This document shows, in pieces, positions 1 through 9,517 of a DNA stretch of 64,000 bases (position 1 is its first letter; every line of letters begins with the position of its first letter). The DNA is from Sphingobium lactosutens. Its GTDB lineage: Bacteria; Pseudomonadota; Alphaproteobacteria; Sphingomonadales; Sphingomonadaceae. Below the pieces are notes generated by a model. The model was not told the origin of the DNA and made no database searches. It was given only the letters and a program-made list of their open reading frames with translations. The stretch spans positions 62,001 through 126,000 of the forward strand of contig NZ_QJQX01000036.1 of NCBI RefSeq assembly GCF_013393185.1, in the 5' to 3' direction. The translations under genes were made by a program, and so were the position numbers.

Positions 1-1016
<1,016 letters not shown>

Positions 1017-1079
1017 CACTCTCTTTCACCCGCCAAGATAGGGAACGCCTGTAAAAGCGCAAGCGGATGCGCGCGACGG

Positions 1080-1280
1080 TCAGCCGCCGAATATCGTCCT
1101 GACAACCATATAGCCGAGCGCGATCGCCGCACCAGCCGACAGGCCACATAAAAGATAGCCCATATAGAGAAGCAGCGGTGGATGCGGCTGCCGCAGCTTG
1201 TGGTTCCGCTTCGCCGCCGAAAGGATCACGCTCGCCAACAGGCCGTAGGTCAGAGCCGCAAATTCCACCATATTCGTCAC
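1080..1280 (-). CDS. Small hypothetical membrane protein, 66 aa
   Basis: A short protein with two hydrophobic stretches, about residues 5-22 and 38-62, separated by a basic loop (KRNHKLRQPH). This fits a two-pass inner-membrane hairpin. It lies between tilS and ftsH on the same strand. The first codon would be GTG at 1278-1280, spaced behind a GCGGGAT stretch; an ATG three codons in (1269-1271) is the alternative. I do not recognise the family. The membrane-like composition and position in a co-oriented run favour a real gene, but conservation was not tested. Confidence 0.45.
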   Translation of the reverse strand: MTNMVEFAALTYGLLASVILSAAKRNHKLRQPHPPLLLYMGYLLCGLSAGAAIALGYMVVRTIFGG

Positions 1281-1399
1281 TATCCCGCAAAAATCGGGAC
1301 GGATTAACCATGGCAGGCGTTAAGAAAACATCATTGCACTGCAACAAAGCGCCCAGCCGTGAGAGTCGCGCGCCCGGCCGTGGAACCTTTCCGTAACGA

Positions 1400-2356
1400 T
1401 CAGCGGCGCGGCGGCGCGGGCAACAGGGTCCACGCCGCTCCGCCCTTCAGCAGCCATGCGCCGAGACTCGCCTGCCCGCCCTCAGCGGCAGCGGCAATGG
1501 CACGATCCAGCGAATCACCCCGGGGCGGCAAGGCGCCCGGCGCCGCCCGCTCCAGCATCACCAATAGCAGCCGACGCAGATATTCGCGCGGCAGGTCGGT
1601 CCGGTCGAGCACATAGGCCCGGCCCTCCGCCCGGACATGGCGCGCGGCGAGATCGGCAACGCTCCATTCCAGCGCGGCCTCCGCCTCCGCCAGCGCCGCT
1701 GCGCTGCGCGCCGCCGCCTCGGCATCCAGCCAGTCCGCCCCCGCCAGCGCCACCCGAATCGACGCCCGGTCGAAGCGCGGATCGACATTGGACGGGTCAT
1801 GGACATGGGGCAGCCCGTCGGCCTGCGCCAGCGCCATCAACGCCACCTTGCGCACGCCCAGCAGCGGCCGGATCACCCGCCCCGCCCGCGCCCGCACGCC
1901 GGCCAGCCCGCCGACGCCCGATCCGCGGTTGAGCCGCATCACCATGGTTTCCAGCTGGTCGTCGGCATGATGGGCGGTCATGATCCAGTCGATGCCGCGC
2001 TCCGCCCGCCACGCCTCGATCCGGGCATAGCGCTGCCCCCGCGCCCAGGCCTGGACATTGCCGGCCACCGGCGCATCGGGCGTCAGGACGCTGTGATCGA
2101 TGCCGTGATCGGCGCACCAGCGTGCGACCATCGCCGCCTCTGCCGCCGATTCCGCGCGCAACCCATGGTCCAGCGTCACCGCCGCCACCCGCCCTGGAAA
2201 GACGCGCGCGGCCAGATATAATAGGGCCATGCTGTCCGGCCCGCCCGACACGGCAACGCCGAAGCGCGCCGCCGGGTCGCCCCCGGCCAGCGCGTCGACC
2301 GCCGCGATCAGCCGGGCTTCCAGCGCAGCCCGGCCATGCGCCTCGCTCAGTTGCAC
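1400..2356 (-). CDS. tilS: tRNA(Ile)-lysidine synthetase TilS
   Basis: Ligates lysine onto C34 of the CAU-anticodon tRNA-Ile so that it reads AUA instead of AUG. The PP-loop signature SGGPDS is at about residues 37-42, and HHADDQLET, another conserved N-ATPase block, is at about 129-137. At 318 residues it is shorter than E. coli TilS (about 430) because the C-terminal domains are reduced, which is common in alphaproteobacteria. The start overlaps the last 10 bases of cpoB, suggesting translational coupling in a cpoB-tilS-(small ORF)-ftsH run. The family call is firm. Confidence 0.95.
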   Translation of the reverse strand: MQLSEAHGRAALEARLIAAVDALAGGDPAARFGVAVSGGPDSMALLYLAARVFPGRVAAVTLDHGLRAESAAEAAMVARWCADHGIDHSVLTPDAPVAGNVQAWARGQRYARIEAWRAERGIDWIMTAHHADDQLETMVMRLNRGSGVGGLAGVRARAGRVIRPLLGVRKVALMALAQADGLPHVHDPSNVDPRFDRASIRVALAGADWLDAEAAARSAAALAEAEAALEWSVADLAARHVRAEGRAYVLDRTDLPREYLRRLLLVMLERAAPGALPPRGDSLDRAIAAAAEGGQASLGAWLLKGGAAWTLLPAPPRR

Positions 2357-3270
2357 TTCGCCTTGGTGCGGCCCTTGTCCATCATGCCGCGCTGGCTGGA
2401 CGACAGGCTCGATCCATAGACCTGCTCCAGTTCCTGATAGACCTTGCAGGCGTCGGCCGGCTTCTTGAGCTGGATCAGCGCCTCGCCCAGATAGGCCAGG
2501 CTGTCGGCGGCACGGTCGCCGCGCGGGCGCTTCTGGTAATTTTCATAGAAGGCGACGGAGGCCAGCGCCGGCTTGCCGTCATCCAGATAGGCGCGGCCCA
2601 GCAGATTGGCGGCGCGGCTGCCGACCGACGCGTCGCCATATTTGTCGACGGTGGTTTTCAGTTGCGCCTGCGCCTCGGGATAGAATTTCGCGTCCCACAG
2701 GCGGAAGCCATAGCTATAGGCGTCCTCACCGGCATTCCCGCTGCTGGGCCGCTCGATCGCGGCCACGGCGGTCTTGCGCTCCTCGCTTGCAGCGGCGGGC
2801 GCGGCGGGCCGGGGCGCGGACGGACGCGGCGCGGCGGTCACGGATTCGGCCGGCACGTTCACCGTCGGGCGCGTGGCGGGCGCGGAGGGTTCGGGCTGCG
2901 ACAGACGCGCGTCGGTCTCCGCCTTATATTTGTTGAAGGCTTCCTCCAGCTGGCGGAGCTTATAGCTATTTTCCTCGACCTGCCCGGTCACGGAGGCGAG
3001 CTGCGATTCCAGCGCCCCCACCCGCGCGGTCAGGTCCGCGATCGGTGCGCTGGCCGGCGTGCCCGGCGCGACGCTGGGCGTTGCGGGGCGGGTGATCTCG
3101 GCTTCCAGCGGCGTGCCGGCCGGGAAGACCTTGCGCTGCACCGCGCGCATTTCCTTCTCCAGCCGATCGACCCGCAATTCGACCCCGCCGCTCTGGGCGA
3201 CGACCGGCGGTGCGATCGAAAGCAGCGCGGCCCCCACCAGAGCAGAGGTCGCGAAAAAGGCGTGACGCAT
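2347..3270 (-). CDS. cpoB: CpoB/YbgF, Tol-Pal system periplasmic TPR protein
   Basis: Periplasmic protein that coordinates outer-membrane constriction with peptidoglycan synthesis at division. The start at 3270 gives a clean Sec signal peptide (RHAFFATSALVGAALLSIAPPVVAQ), cut near residue 25. Next come a coiled-coil region (about 30-50 and 90-125, rich in L/E/R heptads), a Pro/Ala-rich linker, and a C-terminal TPR module with GEDAYSYGFRLWDAKFYPEA and SVGSRAANLLGRAYLDDGK. An upstream in-frame start at 3303 would add 11 residues before the signal peptide and is less likely. tol/pal genes are not in the window. It shares an overlapping run with tilS. Confidence 0.9.
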   Translation of the reverse strand: MRHAFFATSALVGAALLSIAPPVVAQSGGVELRVDRLEKEMRAVQRKVFPAGTPLEAEITRPATPSVAPGTPASAPIADLTARVGALESQLASVTGQVEENSYKLRQLEEAFNKYKAETDARLSQPEPSAPATRPTVNVPAESVTAAPRPSAPRPAAPAAASEERKTAVAAIERPSSGNAGEDAYSYGFRLWDAKFYPEAQAQLKTTVDKYGDASVGSRAANLLGRAYLDDGKPALASVAFYENYQKRPRGDRAADSLAYLGEALIQLKKPADACKVYQELEQVYGSSLSSSQRGMMDKGRTKAKCN

Positions 3271-3358
3271 GATAATCCCCGACAAAATATGTGCCTTAAC
3301 CATAAGCCGTTATTCCGCGTGGTAAAGCACGTCCTTCAACCGGCCTGGCAGCGGCAAT

Positions 3359-4255
3359 TCAGTTGGCTGCGGCAGCGCTGGTCTGCGGCACGGCGGGCGC
3401 GGGCTGCGCTGGGGCCGGCACCGGGGCGCCGCCGGTGGGCTGTCCGGGCGCAGGCACCGCTGCGCCGGCGGCCGCACCGCGCGCCAGCAGCGCCTCGGCG
3501 CTGACCGGCACGTCGGAAATGGTGCGATCGGCCGCGCCCAGCGGCGGGATCGGCTTGCCGCCGACGGTAACGCTCAGCGCCTGCGGGCGGCCGGTCACGA
3601 TCATCGGGTTGCGGGCATTGGCCGGCAGGGTGAAGTTTTCACCCTTCTTCATGATGCCGTCCTTCAGCCGCTCGCCCGCTTCGTCGGTGATGCGCAGCCA
3701 GACGTCATCGACAGCCGTGAAGACGACCGTCTGCGCCACAGGCGCCGCCCGCGCGGCGCCAGCCGGACGGGCGGCGGCGGGCTTCGCTTCTTCCTGTGCG
3801 GCGATTTCCTCGCCGGTGGGCGGCGTGAACATCTGCGTGCGCCACACCATGAAGCCTGCGACCAGAAGGATGACGATGACGGCCGCCGTCCAGGCCAGAG
3901 CGCGCGACGGTACGCGCGCCGGATCGACAGGCTCGAACGCCTCATAGCGGTTGGCGCCCAGGTCCGACCCATGCACGCCGTTGCGAACCTCGGCCGCGAT
4001 CATCACTTCGTCGACGCCGACGGTGCGGGCATAGGCACGGGCGAAGCCGACCGCATAGGGAATGCCGGGCAGCGCGGCATAATCGTCGCGCTCCACCGCC
4101 TCCAGCTGCCGCTGGGCGATGCGGGTGCGGGTCGCCACATCCTGAATCGACAGGCCCTGCACTTCCCGCGCCGCGCGCAGCTTGGCGCCCGGCGACATGG
4201 GTTGCACATCCTGCGCCTCGACCGCGCCGGTTTCGACTTCGGGTTCTTCTGCCAT
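3359..4255 (-). CDS. RodZ-like cytoskeletal/HTH membrane protein (DUF4115 type)
   Basis: A 298-residue protein. An N-terminal Cro/RodZ-type helix-turn-helix (about 20-90, with LRAAREVQGLSIQDVATRTRI) is followed by one membrane span (about 117-137, LAWTAAVIVILLVAGFMVW). A periplasmic part holds a DUF4115-like beta domain (FTAVDDVWLRITDEAGERL) and a Pro/Ala-rich tail. The family helps MreB-dependent rod shape, but in sphingomonads the role is inferred only. The ATG at 4255 has a GGAG site 5 bases upstream, preferred over an upstream start that would add 48 low-complexity residues. It is oriented with ptsP and cpoB. Confidence 0.85.
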   Translation of the reverse strand: MAEEPEVETGAVEAQDVQPMSPGAKLRAAREVQGLSIQDVATRTRIAQRQLEAVERDDYAALPGIPYAVGFARAYARTVGVDEVMIAAEVRNGVHGSDLGANRYEAFEPVDPARVPSRALAWTAAVIVILLVAGFMVWRTQMFTPPTGEEIAAQEEAKPAAARPAGAARAAPVAQTVVFTAVDDVWLRITDEAGERLKDGIMKKGENFTLPANARNPMIVTGRPQALSVTVGGKPIPPLGAADRTISDVPVSAEALLARGAAAGAAVPAPGQPTGGAPVPAPAQPAPAVPQTSAAAAN

Positions 4256-4323
4256 GCTGCTCCGCGACCTTTGAGGGCGGCCTTGTCTCATTGCGGGACG
4301 TGCGTTGTCAACGCCGCACTGGA

Positions 4324-4366
4324 GCATTCTGACGCCGGCTGGACCAGCCGACGGCTCGCAGAATGC
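4324..4366 (-). other. Hairpin in the 5' leader of the RodZ-like gene
   Basis: An inverted pair GCATTCTG/CAGAATGC (4324-4331 and 4359-4366) encloses a second perfect hairpin GGCTGG-A-CCAGCC. It lies about 70-110 bases upstream of the start at 4255 and downstream of ptsP on the minus strand. No T-run follows, so it is more likely a leader structure than a ptsP terminator. Nothing else was seen in 4256-4465. Confidence 0.4.
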
Positions 4367-4465
4367 GGTAATCAAAAGACGAATGGAGGCGTGAACCATC
4401 GCCCATGGGGTGAACGAACTTCCATATCATCGGGGCCACCGGCACATATGGAATTCCAGTGCGGT

Positions 4466-6742
4466 TCATTTCAGCTCTATATCCCGTTCGACCGCCCAGG
4501 CGGTGAGGCGTTCGCGAATGTCGCGCGCGCCGCTATCCAGATATTCCCGCATCAACAGGCGCAATTCTTCGGCGTCCACCGTGCGGATCATCGCCTTGAC
4601 CGGCCCGACCGATGCCGGCGTGATCGACAGGCGCCGGATCCCCAGGCCGATCAGCGCCATCGCCTCCAGCGTGCGTCCTCCCATCTCGCCGCAGACGCCG
4701 ACCGGCACCTGATAGTCCTGGCAGGTCCGCACCACCCGGTCGAGGAAGCGCAATATGGCGATGCTGAGCCAGTCGTACCGCTCCGCCAGCTTGGGATGCG
4801 CCCGGTCGGCGGCGAACAGGAACTGGGTCAGGTCATTGGTACCGATCGACAGGAAATCGATCCGGGGAAGCAATATATCCAGCACCTCGGCGAGCGCAGG
4901 CACTTCCAGCATCGCGCCATATTTGACCGCGATCGGCAGCTTTTTCCTCTGCCCGTGAAGCCATTCGCGCTGACGCTCGACCAGCGCACGCGCCTCCTCA
5001 TATTCCCAGGGTTCCGACACCATCGGGAACATGACGTTCAGCACCTTGCCCGCGCTCGCCTCCAGCAGCGCGCGCGCCTGCGCCTTCATCAGGCCGTCGC
5101 GATCCAGCGCCAGCCGCAGCGCGCGCCAGCCCATCGCCGGATTATCCTCCAGCTCCTCGTCGCCGTCGCGCGTCATATAGGGCAGCGCCTTGTCGCCGCC
5201 GATATCGACCGTGCGGAAGATGACCGGGCGATCGCCCGCCGCGTCGAGCACATCCTTGTAGAGCCGCTGCTGCTTCTCGCGCTGCGGCAGGGTGGCCGAC
5301 ACCAGGAACTGGAATTCGGTGCGGAACAGGCCGATCCCGTCCGCGCCGACCAGATCGAGCTGCTGCGCATCCTCGCGCAGCCCGGCATTGACCATCAGCT
5401 CGACCCGCTGCCCGTCGGTCGTGACCGATGGCAGGTCGCGCATCGCAACAAATTCGGCGCGGCGCTTTTGCGTCACATGCAGCTTGTTCTCGAACGCCTC
5501 GTCCATGTCGGCGTTGGGGCGGATCAGCAGGTTGTTCTCGCCCACATCCATCAGGATGAGGTCGCCTTCATTCAGCTGATGGCGCACGTCGCGGACGCGC
5601 CCCAGCACCGGCACACCCATGGCGCGCGCAACGATGGTCACATGGGCGGTCAGCGATCCTTCTTCCAGGATCACGCCCTTCAGCCGCCGCCGGTCATATT
5701 CCAGCAGTTCGGCCGGCCCCAGATTGCGCGCGATCAGGATCGCGTCCTGCCGCAGGCCCATCGTCGCCGCCGTGCCCAACTGCCCCGACACGATGCGGAG
5801 CAGACGATTGGCCATGTCCTCCAGATCGTGCATCCGGTCCTGGAGCAGCGCGTCGTCGATTTGCCGCATCCGCATCCGGGTGCGCTGCTGCACCCGCTCG
5901 ATCGCCGCCTCGGCGGTCAGGCCGCTGTCGATCGCCTCGTTGATGCGCCTGATCCAGCCCTCGTCATAGGCGAACATCTTGTAGGTTTCGAGCACCTCCT
6001 GATGCTCGCCCTCGGTGCCGAACTCGGCCGCGCCGGTCATGCGGTCGATCTGCTCGCGCATCTTGGTGAAGGCGGAAATCACGCGCGCGCGCTCGGCCTC
6101 GGTATCCTCCGCGACGGTATGTTCGACATGGATGCGCGGCTGGTGGAACACCGCATGACCGCGCGCCATGCCCATCACCAGCTGAAGCCCGTGCAACATG
6201 GTCGTGCCGGTGTCCGCCACGCGGGCGTCCGCCGGGCCGTCATCGGCCAGTTCGGCATTGGCGATCAGTTCGGACAGCACCATGGCGACCGTCTGCAACG
6301 CCTCGATCTCGACCTCTTCATAGCGGCGCGGCTCCACATGCTGCACGCACAGGACGCCGATCGCGCGCTCGCGCCGCACGATCGGCACGCCGGCAAAGCT
6401 GTGGAACAGCTCCTCACCCGTTTCCGGGCGATAGCTATAGTCGGGATGCGACGCCGCCTCGTCCAGGTTCAGCGTCTCGACATTGGTGGCGATCAGCCCG
6501 ACCAGACCCTCGCCCATCGCCATGCGGGTCACATGCACCGCTTCCTGCTTCAGGCCGCGCGTGGCGAACAGTTCCAGCACGCCCTCGCGCACCAGATAGA
6601 TGGAGCAGACCTCGCTCGACAGCGACTCGCCGATAATCTCCACCACCTTGTTCAGCTTGGCCTGCGCGCTGGTGCGCGACGCCATCACTTCCTGAAGGCG
6701 GATGAGGATCTGACGGGCGGCGGCGGCGGGGGTGCTGGGCAT
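4466..6742 (-). CDS. ptsP: PtsP, nitrogen-PTS enzyme I with GAF domain
   Basis: PEP-protein phosphotransferase that starts the PTS-Ntr phosphorelay, passing phosphate from PEP to an NPr/HPr protein. The 758 residues contain an N-terminal GAF sensor domain (about 1-165), the enzyme I N-domain, the swivelling phosphohistidine domain with active H367 in LTAHVTIVARAMGVPVLG, and the PEP-binding barrel (R/E/D-rich, GLFRTEF, and VCGEMGG near the C-terminus). The start MPSTPAAAARQ is the first in-frame ATG in front of the GAF domain. Partners HPr and EIIA are encoded at 40.1-40.8 kb. The orthology is secure. Confidence 0.96.
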   Translation of the reverse strand: MPSTPAAAARQILIRLQEVMASRTSAQAKLNKVVEIIGESLSSEVCSIYLVREGVLELFATRGLKQEAVHVTRMAMGEGLVGLIATNVETLNLDEAASHPDYSYRPETGEELFHSFAGVPIVRRERAIGVLCVQHVEPRRYEEVEIEALQTVAMVLSELIANAELADDGPADARVADTGTTMLHGLQLVMGMARGHAVFHQPRIHVEHTVAEDTEAERARVISAFTKMREQIDRMTGAAEFGTEGEHQEVLETYKMFAYDEGWIRRINEAIDSGLTAEAAIERVQQRTRMRMRQIDDALLQDRMHDLEDMANRLLRIVSGQLGTAATMGLRQDAILIARNLGPAELLEYDRRRLKGVILEEGSLTAHVTIVARAMGVPVLGRVRDVRHQLNEGDLILMDVGENNLLIRPNADMDEAFENKLHVTQKRRAEFVAMRDLPSVTTDGQRVELMVNAGLREDAQQLDLVGADGIGLFRTEFQFLVSATLPQREKQQRLYKDVLDAAGDRPVIFRTVDIGGDKALPYMTRDGDEELEDNPAMGWRALRLALDRDGLMKAQARALLEASAGKVLNVMFPMVSEPWEYEEARALVERQREWLHGQRKKLPIAVKYGAMLEVPALAEVLDILLPRIDFLSIGTNDLTQFLFAADRAHPKLAERYDWLSIAILRFLDRVVRTCQDYQVPVGVCGEMGGRTLEAMALIGLGIRRLSITPASVGPVKAMIRTVDAEELRLLMREYLDSGARDIRERLTAWAVERDIELK

Positions 6743-6903
6743 ATCAATGCGCTAACAGATAGGAGGGCCGCTTTCCAAGGCGTTTCCTATTCCGATACGA
6801 AGGATATTCATGAGTAGAGCGCATTTGCATGGCGGAAAGATTCTATACAATCGTCCAGCAGATCGTAAGGGCCATCCATGGCCCGGCAGGGAGACCAGGG
6901 ATC

Positions 6904-8061
6904 ATGGCGACGCAACTCGAACCGGCATTTGAACAGGATCTACTCGACCGCGGCTATTCGCGCCGCCAGATGGCGAAAGTGGCCGCGCTGATGGGCGCGG
7001 GCGCAGCCGCCCTCCACGTCACCGGCGCAGCGGCGCAGCAAGCAGCGAAGGCCGTCGCCGGGGCGGTGCGCATCGGCGCCAATGAATGCTGGACCGGCCC
7101 CTTCCCGGTCGCGGCCGAAGCCGCCTTCAAGCTGGTGCAGGAAGGCAATCGCTACGAACCCGACAATGAACATCAGAAGCTGTTCGACGCCGTAGCCTCG
7201 GTCGAGGGCATTTCCGCCGACCGCGTCACCGCCTGGCCCGGCTCGTCCGATCCGCTGAACCGCGTCGCGGTCAGCTTCGCCTCGCCCACCCGCGGCATCG
7301 TCACCGCCGACCCGACCTATGAAGCCATCTGGCGCACCGGCGCCTGGATCGGCGCCAAGGTGACGAAGGTGCCGCTGACCAGCGACTATCGCCACGACGT
7401 GAAGGCGATGCTCGCGGCCGATCCCAATGCGGGCGTCTATTATATCTGCTCGCCCAACAATCCGACCGGCACCGTCACGCCGATCGCCGACATCGAATGG
7501 CTGGCCAACAACAAGCCCAAGGACGCGATCCTGGTCGTCGACGAAGCCTATATCCACTGGGTCGACGGCCCCAACGCCGCCAAGCTCGCCGCCACGCGCG
7601 ACGACGTGCTGATCCTGCGCACCTTCTCGAAGCTGTTCGGCATGGCCGGCATGCGCCTCGGCCTCACCTTCGCCAGCCCCAAGCTGATGGAAAAGATGAT
7701 GCGCTATGACGGCGGGCAGGTGACGGCGATGCTGCCGATGACCGCCGTCGCCTGCGGCACCGTCTCGGTCGCGCAGGCCGACCTCATCAAGGCGCGCCGC
7801 GCCGAGATGAACGCCGCCCGCGAAAAGTCGGTCAGCCATCTGAAGGCGAAGGGGATCAAGGTCATCCCCGGCAGCCAGGCGAACATGTTCATGGTCGACT
7901 GGGGCAAGCCCGCCAAGGACATGCAGGCCGCAATCCTCGCCGCCAATGTCCAGATCGGCCGCAACTGGCCGATCTGGCCCAATGTCTCGCGCATATCGGT
8001 CGGCTCGATGGCAGAAATGGAAGCCTTCAACGCGGCGGTGGACAAGGTCTGGAAGGCGTAA
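6904..8061 (+). CDS. Tat-signal PLP-dependent aminotransferase, class I/II (HisC-like), copy 1
   Basis: Fold-type I PLP enzyme, closest by motif to histidinol-phosphate/aromatic aminotransferases. The substrate is unknown. From the ATG at 6904 (GGGAG upstream) the 385 residues begin with a twin-arginine segment (R20-R21 in GYSRRQMAKVAALMGAGAAA) ending in AAAQQ. The Tat-like leader suggests a periplasmic or membrane-attached enzyme. PLP motifs are intact: NNPTGT (185-190), DEAY (213-216) and the Schiff-base lysine K243 in TFSKLFGMAGMRLGL. An upstream start at 6829 would put 25 residues before the Tat motif. It is a tandem paralogue of 8293-9459. A GGGCCAT/ATGGCCC palindrome (6869-6884) lies in its leader. 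Confidence 0.85.
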   Translation: MATQLEPAFEQDLLDRGYSRRQMAKVAALMGAGAAALHVTGAAAQQAAKAVAGAVRIGANECWTGPFPVAAEAAFKLVQEGNRYEPDNEHQKLFDAVASVEGISADRVTAWPGSSDPLNRVAVSFASPTRGIVTADPTYEAIWRTGAWIGAKVTKVPLTSDYRHDVKAMLAADPNAGVYYICSPNNPTGTVTPIADIEWLANNKPKDAILVVDEAYIHWVDGPNAAKLAATRDDVLILRTFSKLFGMAGMRLGLTFASPKLMEKMMRYDGGQVTAMLPMTAVACGTVSVAQADLIKARRAEMNAAREKSVSHLKAKGIKVIPGSQANMFMVDWGKPAKDMQAAILAANVQIGRNWPIWPNVSRISVGSMAEMEAFNAAVDKVWKA

Positions 8062-8100
8062 ATGTTTTTTGACCATGCGCCTACCGGCGCATGGTGAGGA

Positions 8101-8250
8101 CGGCACCGGCCCACTCCCCCACCCGGCCACCCAACGGAAGTATCATATGGGTGGCCGGGTGGGGGAGTGGGCCGGTGCCGCTTAATTTTCCGCAGGAAAA
8201 TTCCCAAAATCCATGGCGGCACATTGCGGAAATGTGTCGCCGCTTCGTCT
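8101..8250. repeat. Palindromic element: perfect 33-bp inverted repeat plus two smaller hairpins
   Basis: Arms at 8101-8133 and 8148-8180 are exact reverse complements over 33 bp with a 14-nt loop. They are very GC-rich (CGGCACCGGCCCACTCCCCC is the first 20 bases). Next comes AATTTTCC-GCA-GGAAAATT (8184-8202), then a third stem near 8215-8245 (GGCGGCACATT pairing with AATGTGTCGCC, one G-T). There is no T-run after the first stem, so a simple terminator is unlikely. It separates the two aminotransferase paralogues. Confidence 0.85.
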
Positions 8251-8292
8251 TTCCCCATGACCGACATGTTTGCAGGAACGGGGACGGACGAC

Positions 8293-9459
8293 ATGACCAT
8301 GATGCTGAACAAGGATGCCAAGGAAGATCTCATCGAACGCGGCTATTCACGCCGCCAACTGGGCGAGGTCGCCGCGCTGCTGGGCGCGGGCGTCGCCGCC
8401 AGCTCGCTTCTGAGCGGCACCGCCATGGCGCAGCAGCAGGCCGCGCGCGGTGTCGCCGGCGCGGTGCGCATCGGCTCGAACGAATGCTGGACCGGCCCCT
8501 TCCCGTCGGGCGTCGACGCCGCCGCCAAGGCCGCATCGCTCGGCAACTGGTATGATCCCGACAATTACAAGGGCGATCTGGTCGCCACCGTCGCCAAGGT
8601 GGAGGGCATTCCCGAAAGCCATGTGATGCTGTGGCCCGGCTCGGGCGGCCCGCTGGTCAGCACCGTCGCGGCCTTCTGTTCGCCGACCAAGGGGCTGGTC
8701 ACGGCTGACCCGACCTTCGAATCCGCCTGGCGCACCGCCGACTATCTGAAGGCGCCCATCGCCAAGGCGCCGCAGGCGATCGGCAAGGGCCATGACGTGA
8801 AGGCGATGCTGGCCGCCAATCCGAACGCCGGCCTCTATTATATCTGCTCACCCAACAATCCGACCGGCACCGTCACGCCGCTGGCCGACATCGAATGGCT
8901 GCTGGCGAACAAGCCAGCCGACAGCATCCTGCTGGTCGACGAAGCCTATATCCACTTCTCCGAAGCGCCGAGCGCAGCGAAGCTGGTGTCGGGTCGCAAG
9001 GACCTGATCGTCATGCGGACCTTCTCGAAGCTGTTCGGCATGGCGGGCGTGCGCCTCGGCCTCACCTTCGCCGACCCGGAAATCCAGAAGCGGGTCAACC
9101 TGTTCAACCCGACCGCCGGCGGCCTGTCGATCACGGCCATGGCCTGCGGCAACGCGGTCTATACCGAAGCCGCGCTCATCAAGGCGCGTCGCGAGGAAAT
9201 GATCGCCAACCGCGAGGAAACCATCGCATGGCTGACCAAGAAGGGGCTTGAAGTCCAGTCGGGCAGCCAGGCGAACATGTTCATGGTCAACTGGAAGAAG
9301 CCGGCCAAGGACATGCAGGTCGCACTGCTCGCCACGCCGGAAAAGGTGCAGATCGGCCGCAACTGGCCGATCTGGCCTACCGTCTCGCGCGTGACCGTGG
9401 GATCGGCCGAAGACATGGCCAAGTTCCGCGCCGCCGTGGACAGGGTCTACAAGGCGTAG
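8293..9459 (+). CDS. Tat-signal PLP-dependent aminotransferase, class I/II (HisC-like), copy 2
   Basis: Tandem paralogue of 6904-8061, 388 residues from the ATG at 8293 (GGGGACGGA upstream). A second ATG option at 8257 adds 12 residues. The twin-arginine leader (GYSRRQLGEVAALLGAGVAA, R20-R21) ends at AMAQQQ. The core retains NNPTGT (about 188-193), DEAY (216-219) and PLP lysine K246. Both copies share the rare ending GRNWPIWP...VSR and the start RIGSNECWTGPF, so they arose by duplication. The middle regions differ (GPLVSTVAAF vs DPLNRVAVSF), which suggests diverged substrates. A strong terminator follows. Confidence 0.85.
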   Translation: MTMMLNKDAKEDLIERGYSRRQLGEVAALLGAGVAASSLLSGTAMAQQQAARGVAGAVRIGSNECWTGPFPSGVDAAAKAASLGNWYDPDNYKGDLVATVAKVEGIPESHVMLWPGSGGPLVSTVAAFCSPTKGLVTADPTFESAWRTADYLKAPIAKAPQAIGKGHDVKAMLAANPNAGLYYICSPNNPTGTVTPLADIEWLLANKPADSILLVDEAYIHFSEAPSAAKLVSGRKDLIVMRTFSKLFGMAGVRLGLTFADPEIQKRVNLFNPTAGGLSITAMACGNAVYTEAALIKARREEMIANREETIAWLTKKGLEVQSGSQANMFMVNWKKPAKDMQVALLATPEKVQIGRNWPIWPTVSRVTVGSAEDMAKFRAAVDRVYKA

Positions 9460-9484
9460 GCAAGGGTTTCATTCCCCAGCAGGA

Positions 9485-9513
9485 AGGGCGTCCGGACAAC
9501 CGGGCGCCCTTTT
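9485..9513 (+). terminator. Rho-independent terminator after the aminotransferase pair
   Basis: AGGGCGTCCGG-ACAA-CCGGGCGCCCT stem (one G-T pair) followed by TTT, 26 bases after the stop at 9459. Confidence 0.75.
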
Positions 9514-9517
9514 CGCG

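Noticed and set aside
3971..6817. 948-codon open frame on the plus strand across ptsP and the RodZ-like gene
   Set aside because: It is antisense to well-supported genes, has low-complexity His/Arg/Gln-rich sequence without domains, and is a consequence of high GC with third-position bias.
8062..8292. Transposon or IS end between the aminotransferases
   Set aside because: No transposase-like frame or target duplication is visible; it is only listed as a palindromic element.
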